Positions 55,396-64,000 of a stretch of 64,000 nucleotides of DNA are shown one piece after another. The DNA comes from Burkholderia ambifaria AMMD (GTDB taxonomy: Bacteria; Pseudomonadota; Gammaproteobacteria; Burkholderiales; Burkholderiaceae). The stretch's first letter is position 1, and each line of letters starts with the position of its first letter. The notes below the pieces were generated by a model, which searched no databases, was not told where the DNA came from, and saw nothing but the letters and a program-made list of their open reading frames with translations. The position numbers and the translations under genes are program-made. The stretch lies in assembly GCF_000203915.1 (NCBI RefSeq), contig NC_008390.1, forward strand, positions 1,178,001 to 1,242,000, given 5' to 3'.

Positions 55396-56733
55396 ATGGG
55401 GATTCATGTGATCAAGATGCCGGATATCGGCGAAGGGATCGCCGAGGTCGAGCTGGTGGCGTGGCACGTGGAAGTCGGCCAGACGATCAAGGAAGACCAG
55501 CCGCTCGCCGACGTGATGACCGACAAGGCGGCGGTGGAGATTCCGTCGCCGGTGGCGGGCAAAGTGCTGGCGCTCGGCGGCCGGATCGGCGAGATGATGG
55601 CGGTCGGCAGCGAGCTGATTCGTGTCGAGGTCGAAGGCAACGGCAACCTGAAGCCGGGCACGAAGGCACGCGATGCCGAAGCGGATGCGACGTCGCGTCC
55701 GGCGGCGGTCGACACGCCTGCAAAGTCGTCGAAAGTCACCGAAGCTGCCGAAGCGCACGACGCATCGAAGGCAGCGCGCCACACCGCTGAGCGTGCACCG
55801 GCCGAGCCGCGTCGCACGGAACACGCGGCGGCGCCGCGCGCGGCGCTCGCGCCGGGCGAACGGCCGCTCGCGTCGCCGGCGGTGCGCCAGCGCGCCTGGG
55901 ACATGGGTATCGAGCTGCGCTATGTGCGCGGCACCGGCGAGGCCGGCCGGATCCTGCATGCGGACCTCGATGCGTACGCACGCACGGGCGGCACGGCGGC
56001 GGGTGGCGCGCAAGCGCGCGGCTACGACGAGCGCAACGATGAAACGGAGGTGCCGGTGATCGGCCTGCGGCGGGCGATCGCGCGCAAGATGCAGGAAGCG
56101 AAGCGCCGCATTCCGCACTTCAGCTACGTCGAGGAGATCGACGTCACCGAGCTCGAATCGCTGCGCAGCGAGCTGAACCGACGCCACGGCGACACGCGCG
56201 GCCGGCTCACGCCGCTGCCGCTGCTGATCCGCGCGATGGTGATCGCGCTGCGCGACTTCCCGCAGATCAACGCGCGCTACGACGACGAAGCCGGGGTCGT
56301 CACGCGCTACGGCGCGGTGCACATGGGCGTCGCGACGCAGACGGACAGCGGCCTCACGGTGCCGGTGCTGCGTCATGCGGAAGCGCGCGACGTGTGGTCG
56401 ATCTCGGCGGAAATCGCGCGGCTCGCCGACGCCGTGCGCGCGAACCGCGCGCAACGCGACGAGCTGAGCGGCTCGACGATCACGATCTCGAGCCTCGGCG
56501 CGCTCGGCGGCATCATGTCGACGCCGGTCATCAACCATCCGGAGGTCGGCATCGTCGGCGTGAACCGCATCGTCGAGCGGCCGATGATCCGCGACGGCGC
56601 GATCGTCGCGCGCAAGCTGATGAACCTGTCGTCGTCGTTCGACCATCGCGTCGTCGACGGCGCGGACGCGGCCGAATTCATCCAGGCCGTGCGCGGGTTG
56701 CTCGAGCGCCCGGCGCTGCTGTTCGTGGAGTGA
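55396..56733 (+). CDS. bkdB: Branched-chain 2-oxoacid dehydrogenase E2 (lipoamide acyltransferase)
   Basis: A 445-aa E2. The single lipoyl domain (1-78) carries Lys44 in [15 protein letters not shown]; a flexible Ala/Pro/Lys-rich linker follows, then the peripheral subunit-binding domain ([25 protein letters not shown] at about 155-185), a second linker and the catalytic domain ending [15 protein letters not shown], with catalytic His417 and Asp421. It transfers the acyl group to CoA. The start is 1 bp after bkdA2. Confidence 0.95.
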   Translation: MGIHVIKMPDIGEGIAEVELVAWHVEVGQTIKEDQPLADVMTDKAAVEIPSPVAGKVLALGGRIGEMMAVGSELIRVEVEGNGNLKPGTKARDAEADATSRPAAVDTPAKSSKVTEAAEAHDASKAARHTAERAPAEPRRTEHAAAPRAALAPGERPLASPAVRQRAWDMGIELRYVRGTGEAGRILHADLDAYARTGGTAAGGAQARGYDERNDETEVPVIGLRRAIARKMQEAKRRIPHFSYVEEIDVTELESLRSELNRRHGDTRGRLTPLPLLIRAMVIALRDFPQINARYDDEAGVVTRYGAVHMGVATQTDSGLTVPVLRHAEARDVWSISAEIARLADAVRANRAQRDELSGSTITISSLGALGGIMSTPVINHPEVGIVGVNRIVERPMIRDGAIVARKLMNLSSSFDHRVVDGADAAEFIQAVRGLLERPALLFVE

Positions 56734-56738
56734 GTGCG

Positions 56739-58130
56739 ATGCCGAACGAACACACCACGCTGCTCGTGATCGGCGGCGGGCCGGGCGGTTACGTCGCCGC
56801 GATTCGCGCGGGGCAGCTCGGCATTCCGACGGTGCTCGTCGAGCGCGAGCGGCTCGGCGGCACGTGCCTGAACATCGGCTGCATTCCGTCGAAGGCGCTG
56901 ATCCATGTCGCCGACGCGTTCGAGCAGGCGTGCGCGCAGGCCGGCGAAGGCATGCTCGGGATTCGCGTGCGCGCGCCGGAGATCGACATCGCGAAAAGCG
57001 TCGCATGGAAGGACGGGATCGTCGAGCGGCTCACGCGCGGCGTCGGCGCGCTGCTGAAGAAGCACGGCGTGCGCGTGCTGCAGGGCGACGCGCGCGTCGT
57101 CGACGGCAAGACGGTCGATATCGTCGCCGGTGATCACACGACGCGCATCGCATGCGAACACCTGTTGCTCGCGACCGGTTCGGAACCGGTCGCGCTGCCG
57201 TCGATGCCGTTCGGCGGGCACGTCGTATCGTCGACCGACGCACTGTCGCCCACGTCGTTGCCGACGCGGCTGGTCGTCGTCGGCGCCGGATACATCGGGC
57301 TCGAACTCGGGACCGTCTATCGCAAGCTCGGCGTCGACGTCAGCATCGTCGAAGCGGCGGAGCGCGTGCTGCCCGCATACGACGCGGAACTCGCGAAGCC
57401 GGTCGCCGATTCGCTCGCGCAGCTCGGCGTCGGCTTGTGGCTGGGTCACACGGTGCTTGGTCTCGCGAGCGACGGCGCGGTGCGCGTGCAGGCACCCGAC
57501 GGCGCGCAGAAGACGCTGCCGGCCGATCGCGTGCTGGTCGCGGTCGGCCGCCGGCCGCGCGTCGACGGCTTCGGGCTCGAAGCGTTGCCGCTCGATCGCA
57601 ACGGCCGTGCGCTGCGCATCGACGACGCATGCCGGACCTCGATGCGCAACGTGTGGGCGATCGGCGACGTCGCAGGCGAGCCGATGCTCGCGCATCGCGC
57701 GATGGCGCAGGGCGAGATGGTGGCCGAGCTGATCGCGGGGCGGCGCCGCAAGTTCACGCCCGCGTCGATCCCGGCCGTGTGCTTCACCGATCCCGAGGTC
57801 GTCACGTCCGGCTGGTCGCCCGACGACGCGAAGGCGGCCGGCGTCGACTGCATCAGCGCGTCGTTCCCGTTCGCGGCGAACGGGCGCGCGATGACGCTGC
57901 ACGCGACCGACGGTTTCGTGCGCGTCGTCGCGCGGCGCGACACGCATCTGATCGTCGGCTGGCAGGCGGTCGGGCGCGGCGTGTCGGAACTGGCCGCGGC
58001 GTTCTCGCAGTCGCTCGAGATGGGCGCGCGGCTCGAGGACATCGGCGGCACGATCCACGCGCATCCGACGCTCGGCGAAGCGGTGCAGGAGGCGGCATTG
58101 CGCGCGCTGGGACACGCGTTGCACGTGTGA
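56739..58130 (+). CDS. lpdV: Dihydrolipoamide dehydrogenase (E3) of the branched-chain complex
   Basis: A 463-aa flavoprotein reoxidising lipoamide with NAD+. FAD motif [20 protein letters not shown]; redox disulfide [18 protein letters not shown] (Cys43 and Cys48); NAD domain [23 protein letters not shown]-binding [15 protein letters not shown]; catalytic [13 protein letters not shown] with His442 and Glu447. Everything needed is present. It starts 5 bp after bkdB and closes the operon. Confidence 0.95.
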   Translation: MPNEHTTLLVIGGGPGGYVAAIRAGQLGIPTVLVERERLGGTCLNIGCIPSKALIHVADAFEQACAQAGEGMLGIRVRAPEIDIAKSVAWKDGIVERLTRGVGALLKKHGVRVLQGDARVVDGKTVDIVAGDHTTRIACEHLLLATGSEPVALPSMPFGGHVVSSTDALSPTSLPTRLVVVGAGYIGLELGTVYRKLGVDVSIVEAAERVLPAYDAELAKPVADSLAQLGVGLWLGHTVLGLASDGAVRVQAPDGAQKTLPADRVLVAVGRRPRVDGFGLEALPLDRNGRALRIDDACRTSMRNVWAIGDVAGEPMLAHRAMAQGEMVAELIAGRRRKFTPASIPAVCFTDPEVVTSGWSPDDAKAAGVDCISASFPFAANGRAMTLHATDGFVRVVARRDTHLIVGWQAVGRGVSELAAAFSQSLEMGARLEDIGGTIHAHPTLGEAVQEAALRALGHALHV

Positions 58131-58394
58131 ACGCACGGCGGTGTCCGTCGCCATCCGTCGCCGGACTAACCCCGGGTGCGGCGCCGATCCGGACGACCGG
58201 TGCGATCGCGTTCGAGCATGCGCGGTTCGCGGGTCGCTGTTGACCCTCTTGCGCGAACCGTTCATCGTGTCGGTATCCCGTCCGATTCATCGGCTTCGAA
58301 CGGGCGGCTCCGGCGCGACGGCATGGTGATGTGCAGCGTCGCACGACTGCCGCTCACGGCCAGCTCTGCACCGGCCATACACGGACAACTGCAC

Positions 58395-59024
58395 ATGAAA
58401 TTGCTGCTCGTCGGCGCGACCGGACTCGTTGGGCGCCGCGTCCTCGACATCGCGCTGGCCGACGCGCGGGTGGACCAGGTCGTCGTGCTCGCGCGCCGGC
58501 CGTTGTCGCCGCATCCGAAGATGCGCGCATTGACGGTCGACTTCGATCACCTGCCCGAGGCGGCCGACTGGTGGCAGGCCGACGCGGTGATCTGCACGCT
58601 CGGCACCACGATGCGGGTCGCGGGCTCGCAGGCCGCATTCCGCCGCGTCGATCACGACTATCCGCTCGCGGTCGCGCGTCTCGCGCACCGGTCCGGCACG
58701 TCGACCTACGTGCTGAATTCCGCGCTCGGCGCGGACCCGGCGTCGCGCATCTTCTACAACCGCGTGAAGGGCGAAGTCGAGCGTGCGCTCGCTGGCATCG
58801 GGTTCACGTCGCTCACCTGCGTGCGGCCGGGCCTGATCGGCGGCAGCCGCGACGAGTTCCGGTTCGGCGAGCGGATGATGGCGCTGGCGCTCGGTGCCGC
58901 CGGGCCGCTGTTGCCGCCGAAGTGGCGCGTGAATCCCGCGCCGCGCATCGCCCGCGCGCTGCTCGATGCCGCGATCGATGCACGCCCGGGCGTGCATGTC
59001 ATCGGATCGGAACGGCTCGCGTGA
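58395..59024 (+). CDS. NAD(P)-binding oxidoreductase (HTATIP2/YbjT-like)
   Basis: A 209-aa atypical SDR. The start MKLLLVGATGLVGRRVLDIA gives the GxxGxxG motif at the very N-terminus; an upstream extension is non-conserved. Further segments: VDQVVVLARRPLSPHPKMRA, ADAVICTLGTTMRVAGSQAA-FRRVD, YVLNSALGADPASRIFYNRV-KGEVE and CVRPGLIGGSRDEFR. These match the HTATIP2/semialdehyde-dehydrogenase-like oxidoreductases. The YN RVKGE segment takes the place of YxxxK. It follows the bkd operon by 264 bp and has its own leader. Substrate unknown. Confidence 0.82.
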   Translation: MKLLLVGATGLVGRRVLDIALADARVDQVVVLARRPLSPHPKMRALTVDFDHLPEAADWWQADAVICTLGTTMRVAGSQAAFRRVDHDYPLAVARLAHRSGTSTYVLNSALGADPASRIFYNRVKGEVERALAGIGFTSLTCVRPGLIGGSRDEFRFGERMMALALGAAGPLLPPKWRVNPAPRIARALLDAAIDARPGVHVIGSERLA

Positions 59025-59329
59025 ACCGGGGCGGGCGACGTGCTGCCGACGCACGTGGCCGGCAAGGATGAACGAACCGACGTGCGTGCCGGCTATGTTT
59101 CGCCGCCGCCGCTGTTGCCCAGCGTCGCGAGCTGGAATTCGACCGCATGGCTCAGCTTGCTGGCGAGCAGCCCGCGCATCTTTGCTGCCGGCAAAAGTGG
59201 AAGCAATGACCGATCGACGCTCCGATCCACTTGCACACGCAAGACTGTTTCGTCATACCAACCGATTGCACAAACACGGCGTGCACGCTGACCTACGATG
59301 AAGACATCGCGTCCATCGTCTGCCGAACC
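59025..59329. other. Intergenic region before the SRAP gene
   Basis: About 305 bp with only short open frames. It should contain the SRAP gene promoter. No terminator or regulatory repeat was recognised. Confidence 0.4.
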
Positions 59330-60007
59330 GTGTGCACTCACTACCGCGCCCCCGATGAAGACCCGGGCATCAGCGAGCTGAAGCTCGGCATCGGCGACCT
59401 GTTTCGCCGCGATCCGTGGGAACCCGACGTGTATCCCGACTACGTGGCGCCCATCGCGCGTGCCGACGGCGACGGCCTCGCGGTCGTCAGCGCGGTGTTC
59501 GGCTTCTGGCCGAAGTTCATGCAGCCCGTGCGTGTCGACGAGAACGGCCGCAAGCGCAAGAAGCTCGATACGGTGAACGCGCGCGCGGAAACGGTCGGCT
59601 CGTCGCGGCTCTACGGCACCGCCTGGCGCAACGGCCAGCGTTGCCTGATTCCTGTGCGCTGGATTTTCGAGCCGTGTTACGAGACGGGCCGCAACGTGTG
59701 GCACCGGATCGGCGTCGACGGCTGGCAGCCGTGCTGCGTCGCCGGCATCTGGCGCAGCTTCGTCACCGCCGACGGCCGCGAGCGAATCGGCATGACGATG
59801 CTCACGGTCAACGCCGACGATCACCCCGTGTTCGCGCGCATGCATCGGCCCGGCGACGAGAAGCGGGGCGTCGTGATCCTGCGCCGCGACGACTACGACG
59901 CATGGCTGCACGCGCGCGACGTCGAAGCCGTGCGGCGCTTGCTGACGCTCCTTCCCTCCGACGACCTGGTGGCCGAGCCCGAGCCGGCGTCGCCCGCCGG
60001 CACCTGA
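59330..60007 (+). CDS. SRAP-family protein (YedK/HMCES), abasic-site crosslinker
   Basis: A 225-aa protein that caps abasic sites in single-stranded DNA through its N-terminal Cys. GTG at 59330 is chosen as the start because it gives Met-Cys-Thr-His-Tyr-Arg, putting the catalytic Cys at position 2, which the chemistry requires after Met removal; ATG codons upstream would bury it. Active-site motifs follow: LDTVNARAETVGSS (Asn, Arg), RCLIPVRWIFEPCYE (Glu), and HPVFARMHRPGDEKR (His). No SOS box was recognised. It stands alone between two unrelated genes. Confidence 0.87.
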   Translation: MCTHYRAPDEDPGISELKLGIGDLFRRDPWEPDVYPDYVAPIARADGDGLAVVSAVFGFWPKFMQPVRVDENGRKRKKLDTVNARAETVGSSRLYGTAWRNGQRCLIPVRWIFEPCYETGRNVWHRIGVDGWQPCCVAGIWRSFVTADGRERIGMTMLTVNADDHPVFARMHRPGDEKRGVVILRRDDYDAWLHARDVEAVRRLLTLLPSDDLVAEPEPASPAGT

Positions 60008-60114
60008 GCTTTCATTTCTCCTACGCGCGACCGGCGACTCCGCAGGTCGGACGCGTGCCGTTTTCCGACACGTTTCATAAATCGTCGAACACCCGGGAAA
60101 TCACCGATATCACG

Positions 60115-60131
60115 CAAGTTGTATATACAAG
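60115..60131. promoter_or_regulatory. GntR/HutC-like operator upstream of the NCS1 permease
   Basis: CAAGTTGTATATACAAG contains the perfect 12-bp palindrome TTGTATATACAA and agrees with the site upstream of the amino-acid permease (19053-19072) apart from one central base over CAAGTTGT-n-TATACAA. It lies about 134-150 bp before the start codon. Confidence 0.5.
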
Positions 60132-60264
60132 AATATCCGCTGGCAATGCCGGCGCACATCGGCGATCCACGGCGCGCCGCACCCGGCGAGCCGACCGGCC
60201 GCCCCGGCAAGTTTCCCGTCTCGTCCGAACCATTCGCGATCCTCAGTATCTTGGAGATTTCCCC

Positions 60265-61695
60265 GTGTCAACGAATCCCAGTGGAAAAGCCGGCGGCCTG
60301 ATCGAGGTACGCTCGATCGATTTCATTCCCGACGCCGAACGCCACGGCGGGCTGCTGAGCCAGTTCACGCTGTGGCTGTCGGCGAACATGCAGATCACGG
60401 CCATCGTCACGGGGGCGCTCGCGGTCGTGCTCGGCGGCGACGTGTTCTGGTCGCTGGTCGCGCTGCTGCTCGGCCAGTTCGTCGGCGGCGCGGTGATGGC
60501 GCTGCACGGCGCGCAGGGGCCGCAGCTCGGGTTGCCGCAGATGATCTCGAGCCGCGTGCAGTTCGGCGTCTACGGCGCGATGATCCCGATCGTGCTCGTG
60601 TGCCTGATGTACATCGGCTTTTCCGCCAGCGGCTCGGTGCTGGCCGGGCAGGCGGTCGCGCAACTGCTGCACGTCGACGACGCGGCCGGCATCCTGCTGT
60701 TCGCGGCCGTGATCGTCGTGCTGACGGTGTTCGGCTATCGCGCGATCCACTTCGTCGGCCGGATCGCGAGCGTGGTCGGCATCGTCGCGTTCGTCTACAT
60801 GTTCACGCAGCTGTTCGCGAACCACGACGTCGGTGCGCTGCTCGCGAACCGGCACTTCTCGCTCGCGAGCTTCCTGCTGTCAATGTCGCTGTCCGCATCG
60901 TGGCAGATCGCGTTCGGCCCGTACGTCGCCGACTATTCGCGCTACCTGCCGCGCTCGACGTCGTCGGTCGCTACGTTCCTCGCGGTCGGCCTGGGCTCGG
61001 TGATCGGCGCGCAGGCCGCGATGGTGTTCGGCGTGTTCGCGGCCGCGCTGGCCGGCAGCCAGTTCGCGCACCACGAGGTGTCGTACATCGTCGGGCTCGG
61101 CTCGACGGGGGCCGTCGCCGCACTGCTGTACTTGAGCATCGCGTTCGGCAAGGTAACGGTGACCGCGCTCAACGCGTACGGCAGCTTCATGTCGATGGCG
61201 ACGATCGTCAGTGGTTTCCGCGGCAAGGGCGCGGTGTCGTCGAAGAGCCGTCTCGTCTACATCTTCGGGATGATCTGCGTGTCGACGCTGATCGCGCTGG
61301 CCGGCCGTCATTCGTTCCTGAAGGAATTCACCGCGTTCATCCTGTTCCTGCTCGCGTTCTTCACGCCGTGGAGCGCGATCAACCTGGTCGACTACTACTG
61401 CTTCACGCGCTCGCGCTATGACGTACCGGCGCTGTCCGACCCGGATGGCCGCTACGGCCGCTGGAACGTGATGGCGATCACGATCTACGTGGTCGGCATC
61501 CTGGTGCAGGTGCCGTTCATGTCGACGCACATCTACACGGGCGCGCTCGTCGATGCGCTCGGCGGCACCGACATCTCGTGGATCCTCGGCCTCATCGTGC
61601 CGGCCGTGCTGTACTACGTCGGCGCGCGTGCGTCGCGACGCAGCATCCCCGAGCGGCTGATCCTGCCGCTCGAACGCGGCGAGGTTCACCACTGA
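60265..61695 (+). CDS. NCS1-family permease (cytosine/purine/hydantoin type, CodB-like)
   Basis: A 476-aa inner-membrane cation symporter of the NCS1 group with 12 helices. The GTG start behind TTGGAGATTTCCCC begins STNPSGKAGGLIEVRSIDFI; family segments are LTLWLSANMQITAIVTGALA-type helix one, GPQLGLPQMISSRVQFGVYG, PYVADYSRYLPRSTSS and WSAINLVDYYCFTRSRYDVP. Such permeases take up nucleobases or, in hut gene clusters of pseudomonads, substrates of histidine catabolism. The HutC-like operator upstream fits the latter; the actual substrate is not readable. Confidence 0.88.
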   Translation: MSTNPSGKAGGLIEVRSIDFIPDAERHGGLLSQFTLWLSANMQITAIVTGALAVVLGGDVFWSLVALLLGQFVGGAVMALHGAQGPQLGLPQMISSRVQFGVYGAMIPIVLVCLMYIGFSASGSVLAGQAVAQLLHVDDAAGILLFAAVIVVLTVFGYRAIHFVGRIASVVGIVAFVYMFTQLFANHDVGALLANRHFSLASFLLSMSLSASWQIAFGPYVADYSRYLPRSTSSVATFLAVGLGSVIGAQAAMVFGVFAAALAGSQFAHHEVSYIVGLGSTGAVAALLYLSIAFGKVTVTALNAYGSFMSMATIVSGFRGKGAVSSKSRLVYIFGMICVSTLIALAGRHSFLKEFTAFILFLLAFFTPWSAINLVDYYCFTRSRYDVPALSDPDGRYGRWNVMAITIYVVGILVQVPFMSTHIYTGALVDALGGTDISWILGLIVPAVLYYVGARASRRSIPERLILPLERGEVHH

Positions 61696-61940
61696 CGCGT
61701 GACGCGTGACGCATCGCGTCGCTTGTCGGGCCAGCTTTCCGCCGGCCTGAGCGGCTCGCCGAATCCCGCATCATCGGCAGCCCGCTGCACATCACACCTT
61801 CGTGATCCACGATGCCGGCAGGGCGGACCACCGTGCGCGGCGTCGTTTCATTCAAGCACGCCGTATTCGCCGCAGGGCAGTGGCCGTCGAACGCGACGGC
61901 GATCACGACCGTCTTTTCGCGTGTGCGAGCAATCCAACGC
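61696..61940. other. Intergenic region between convergent permease and LysR genes
   Basis: About 245 bp. It begins with short direct repeats of TGACGCG (61694-61715). No terminator with a T tract and no gene were recognised. Confidence 0.4.
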
Positions 61941-62897
61941 CTACATCCCCAACCGTTCCGCGAGCGAGTGCTGCTGCATGCAGCGCTCCATCGCGTCGAG
62001 GAACGCGTGCTCGGCCGCGTTCATCTTGCGGTCGCGATGCCACAGCAGGAACACGTCGACGTCGACGAGGCCGTCGTCGGGCGGCAGCCGCCACAGCCGT
62101 TGCTGCGCGATGTCGTCGCGCACGATGTGCTCGGGCAGGCAGCCGATTCCGTAACCGGCGAAGATCAGCCGTCGCACTTCCTCGAGACTCGGCGACGACG
62201 CGACGATGCGCCCGGTGAAGCCCTTCTGGTCGCGGAACACGGTGAGCGGCGACAGGCTGTCGCCGATCTGATCGCTCGTGAACGACACGAAGTTTTCCGC
62301 GAGCAGATCCTCCATCCGCAACTGTGTCTGCCCGAACAGCCGGTGATGGCGGCCGCAGTAGATCGCGTAGCGCTGGCGCAGGAAGCAGCGCATCTCCAGC
62401 TTGTCGTGCGGCGTGCGGCACAGGCCGAGCCCGGCCGTAGCCGTCTTCTGCAGCAGCGACGACAGGATGTCGGACGAGCGCATCACTTCGATCTGCAGAT
62501 CGATGCGCGGATACGCGCGATGGAAGTCGGCGAGGAATGCGTCGTAGACGGGCGACTCGATGCGGCTCACCGTCAGCAGCCGGATCGAACCGGTGAGGTC
62601 GGCCGTGCTGTCGTCGAGCTCCGTTTCGAGCCGCGACACGCCGCCGTAGATGTCGCTCGCGATCCGGTACACGGCTTCGCCCGCTGGAGTGGGCGCGAAG
62701 TGCGCGCCGCGCCGCTCGATCAGCTTGCGCTCCAGCGTGTCTTCCAGCCGCCGCAGCGCCTGGCTCACGGCCGGCTGCGTCACGTGCAGGCGCGCGGCCG
62801 CCCGGCTCACGCTGCGCTCCTGCATGATCACCAGGTAGGTGCGCAGCAGGTTCCAGTCGAGGCGGTCGTTGAGGAAGGGCGTGAGGTCGGCGCGCAT
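61941..62897 (-). CDS. LysR-family transcriptional regulator
   Basis: A 318-aa LTTR. The helix-turn-helix covers residues 16-60 (LDWNLLRTYLVIMQERSVSR, AAARLHVTQPAVSQALRRLE), followed by the linker helix and a two-lobed effector domain (IRLLTVSRIESPVYDAFLAD, VFRDQKGFTGRIVASS, FAGYGIGCLPEHIVRDDI). It is divergent from an MHS-family transporter, and the 183-bp space between holds a long inverted repeat. The usual reading is activation of the transporter by an imported organic acid; the ligand is not known. Confidence 0.93.
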   Translation of the reverse strand: MRADLTPFLNDRLDWNLLRTYLVIMQERSVSRAAARLHVTQPAVSQALRRLEDTLERKLIERRGAHFAPTPAGEAVYRIASDIYGGVSRLETELDDSTADLTGSIRLLTVSRIESPVYDAFLADFHRAYPRIDLQIEVMRSSDILSSLLQKTATAGLGLCRTPHDKLEMRCFLRQRYAIYCGRHHRLFGQTQLRMEDLLAENFVSFTSDQIGDSLSPLTVFRDQKGFTGRIVASSPSLEEVRRLIFAGYGIGCLPEHIVRDDIAQQRLWRLPPDDGLVDVDVFLLWHRDRKMNAAEHAFLDAMERCMQQHSLAERLGM

Positions 62898-62920
62898 CGG
62901 GTCTCCGCTCGAATCGGATC

Positions 62921-62974
62921 AATCATTAGCTGAACTTATACGCCGAATAATAACTTGAAATTTGACTAATGATT
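62921..62974. promoter_or_regulatory. Long inverted repeat between divergent LysR and transporter genes
   Basis: AATCATTAG (62921-62929) and CTAATGATT (62966-62974) are perfect 9-bp arms, 54 bp end to end, in an A/T-rich stretch with further inner partial symmetry. It is well placed for a LysR tetramer acting on both promoters. Confidence 0.55.
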
Positions 62975-63080
62975 TGCGGTCGCCGATAAAGGAGGGGCGC
63001 CGCACCGTGCGGCGCGAGGCCGCGACAGACGGCCCGCCACCACGATATAGCGCGTGCCGCGGCGCGCGTCAGGAGCCCGC

Positions 63081-64000
63081 ATGACCCAGTCCCTTCCTTC
63101 CGCCCGCCAGCCGGCACGTGCCGCGACGGCCGCGTTCGTCGGCACGATGATCGAGTGGTACGACTTCTACATCTACGCGACCGCCGCCGCGCTCGTGTTC
63201 GGCGAACTCTATTTCCCGTCGCATGACCGCTTCGTCAGCACGATGGCGTCGTTCGCGACGTTCGCGGTCGGCTTCTTCGCGCGCCCGCTCGGTGGCATCG
63301 TGTTCGGCCACCTCGGCGACCGCATCGGCCGCAAGAAGGCGCTGATGACGACGCTGATGATGATGGGCGTCGCGACCGTGTGCGTCGGGCTGCTGCCCGA
63401 CTATTCGCAGGTCGGCATGCTCGCGCCGGTGCTGCTGATCGTGCTGCGCGTCGTGCAGGGGATCGCCGTCGGCGGCGAGTGGGGCGGCGCGGTGCTGATG
63501 GCGGGCGAGCACGCGCCGCAGGGCCGCCGCACCTTCTTCGCGTCGTTCGCGCAGCTCGGCAGCCCGGCCGGGCTGATCCTGTCGCTGGTCGCGTTTCGCG
63601 CGGTCACGTCGATGGACAAGGCCGATTTCCTCGCATGGGGCTGGCGCCTGCCGTTTCTCGCGAGCTCGGTGCTGCTCGTCGTCGGCATCCTGATCCGGCT
63701 CGGCGTGAACGAGTCGCCGGAATTCGCGCGCGTGAAGGAAGCGAACCGCACCGTGAAGCTGCCGGTGGCCGAAGTGCTGCGCTCCGCGTCGGGGCTCGTG
63801 CTGCTCTGCATCGGCGCGAACACGATCGGGATCGCGGGCGTCTATTTCACCAACACGTTCATGATCGCGTACACCACGCAGTACGTCGGCGTGTCGCGTT
63901 CGCTGATCCTCGACAGCCTGTTCGCGGTCGCGATCATCCAGTTCATCGCCCAGCCGCTCGCCGCGTGGATCGCCGAGCGTATCGGCGGCGCGCGTTTCCT
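63081..64000 (+). CDS. MFS transporter, metabolite:H+ symporter (MHS) family (partial)
   Basis: The first 306 residues of an MHS-family transporter; the gene runs off the window. The start follows CAGGAGCCCGC. ATAAFVGTMIEWYDFYIYAT is the MHS helix-one motif, FGHLGDRIGRKKALMTTLMM is motif A, and RVVQGIAVGGEWGGAVLMAG is the family's long helix-four/five motif. Close relatives carry shikimate, alpha-ketoglutarate, proline/betaine or citrate. It is divergent from the LysR gene. Confidence 0.92.
   Translation, partial: MTQSLPSARQPARAATAAFVGTMIEWYDFYIYATAAALVFGELYFPSHDRFVSTMASFATFAVGFFARPLGGIVFGHLGDRIGRKKALMTTLMMMGVATVCVGLLPDYSQVGMLAPVLLIVLRVVQGIAVGGEWGGAVLMAGEHAPQGRRTFFASFAQLGSPAGLILSLVAFRAVTSMDKADFLAWGWRLPFLASSVLLVVGILIRLGVNESPEFARVKEANRTVKLPVAEVLRSASGLVLLCIGANTIGIAGVYFTNTFMIAYTTQYVGVSRSLILDSLFAVAIIQFIAQPLAAWIAERIGGARF

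Overview
The window is high-GC chromosomal DNA with the gene content of a Burkholderia (very likely Burkholderia cepacia complex) beta-proteobacterium. The pointers are the mdtAB-type RND pump, fbpABC, recCBD, thiC with a TPP riboswitch, a branched-chain 2-oxoacid dehydrogenase operon, and many IclR/LysR/LacI/Lrp regulators beside small transporters. The organism call is inferred from gene families and codon bias. About 55 genes can be supported. There is no prophage, insertion sequence, integrase or CRISPR array.

Layout. 1-2.7 kb: minus-strand mdtA-mdtB, with mdtB cut by the window edge. 3-4.3 kb: an IclR regulator, then an intergenic stretch with a free-standing promoter plus two tandem terminators (candidate small RNA). 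4.3-6.4 kb: alpha/beta hydrolase and FAD monooxygenase pair. 6.7-10.7 kb: secreted PhoX-type phosphatase, an amt ammonium transporter behind a sigma-54/NtrC-type promoter, and a small membrane protein. 10.8-13.4 kb: lipoprotein, an Rrf2 regulator with its apparent SDR target, and an Lrp regulator. 13.4-17.3 kb: fbpABC ferric uptake with a Fur box, and a 53-aa membrane protein whose 3' end lies in a 130-bp tandem duplication. 17.6-21.6 kb: amino-acid permease and FUSC exporter. 21.8-31.5 kb: recC-recB-recD-arfB, each joined by an ATGA overlap. 31.6-35.2 kb: EAL phosphodiesterase, DMT transporter and two small lipoproteins.

35.4-39.6 kb: thiC with its TPP riboswitch, then a Met-rich periplasmic peptide, a b-type cytochrome and an MsrP/YedY-like molybdoenzyme, which together resemble an oxidant (hypochlorite) defence set. 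39.7-43.5 kb: a HigBA-like toxin-antitoxin pair, a DMT and an MFS transporter, and a 24-copy 8-bp repeat array. 43.6-49.4 kb: LacI regulator, four ABC importer genes and a metallophosphoesterase in one operon. 49.7-52 kb: tRNA-Leu(UAA) interrupted in its anticodon by a 253-nt group I intron, then an outer-membrane protein and a 48-aa DUF3096-like membrane protein. 52-58.1 kb: flavin reductase and the bkd operon (E1alpha, E1beta, E2, E3). 58.4-64 kb: an NAD(P)-binding protein, an SRAP (YedK/HMCES) protein, an NCS1 permease, and a LysR regulator divergent from an MHS-family transporter cut by the window end.

The observations most worth a second look are the intron-split tRNA-Leu, the Met-rich peptide/MsrP-like module, the orphan small-RNA unit near 4 kb, the RecD insert carrying a sliding-clamp-like motif, and operators shared between separate promoters (Rrf2 pair; HutC-like pair).
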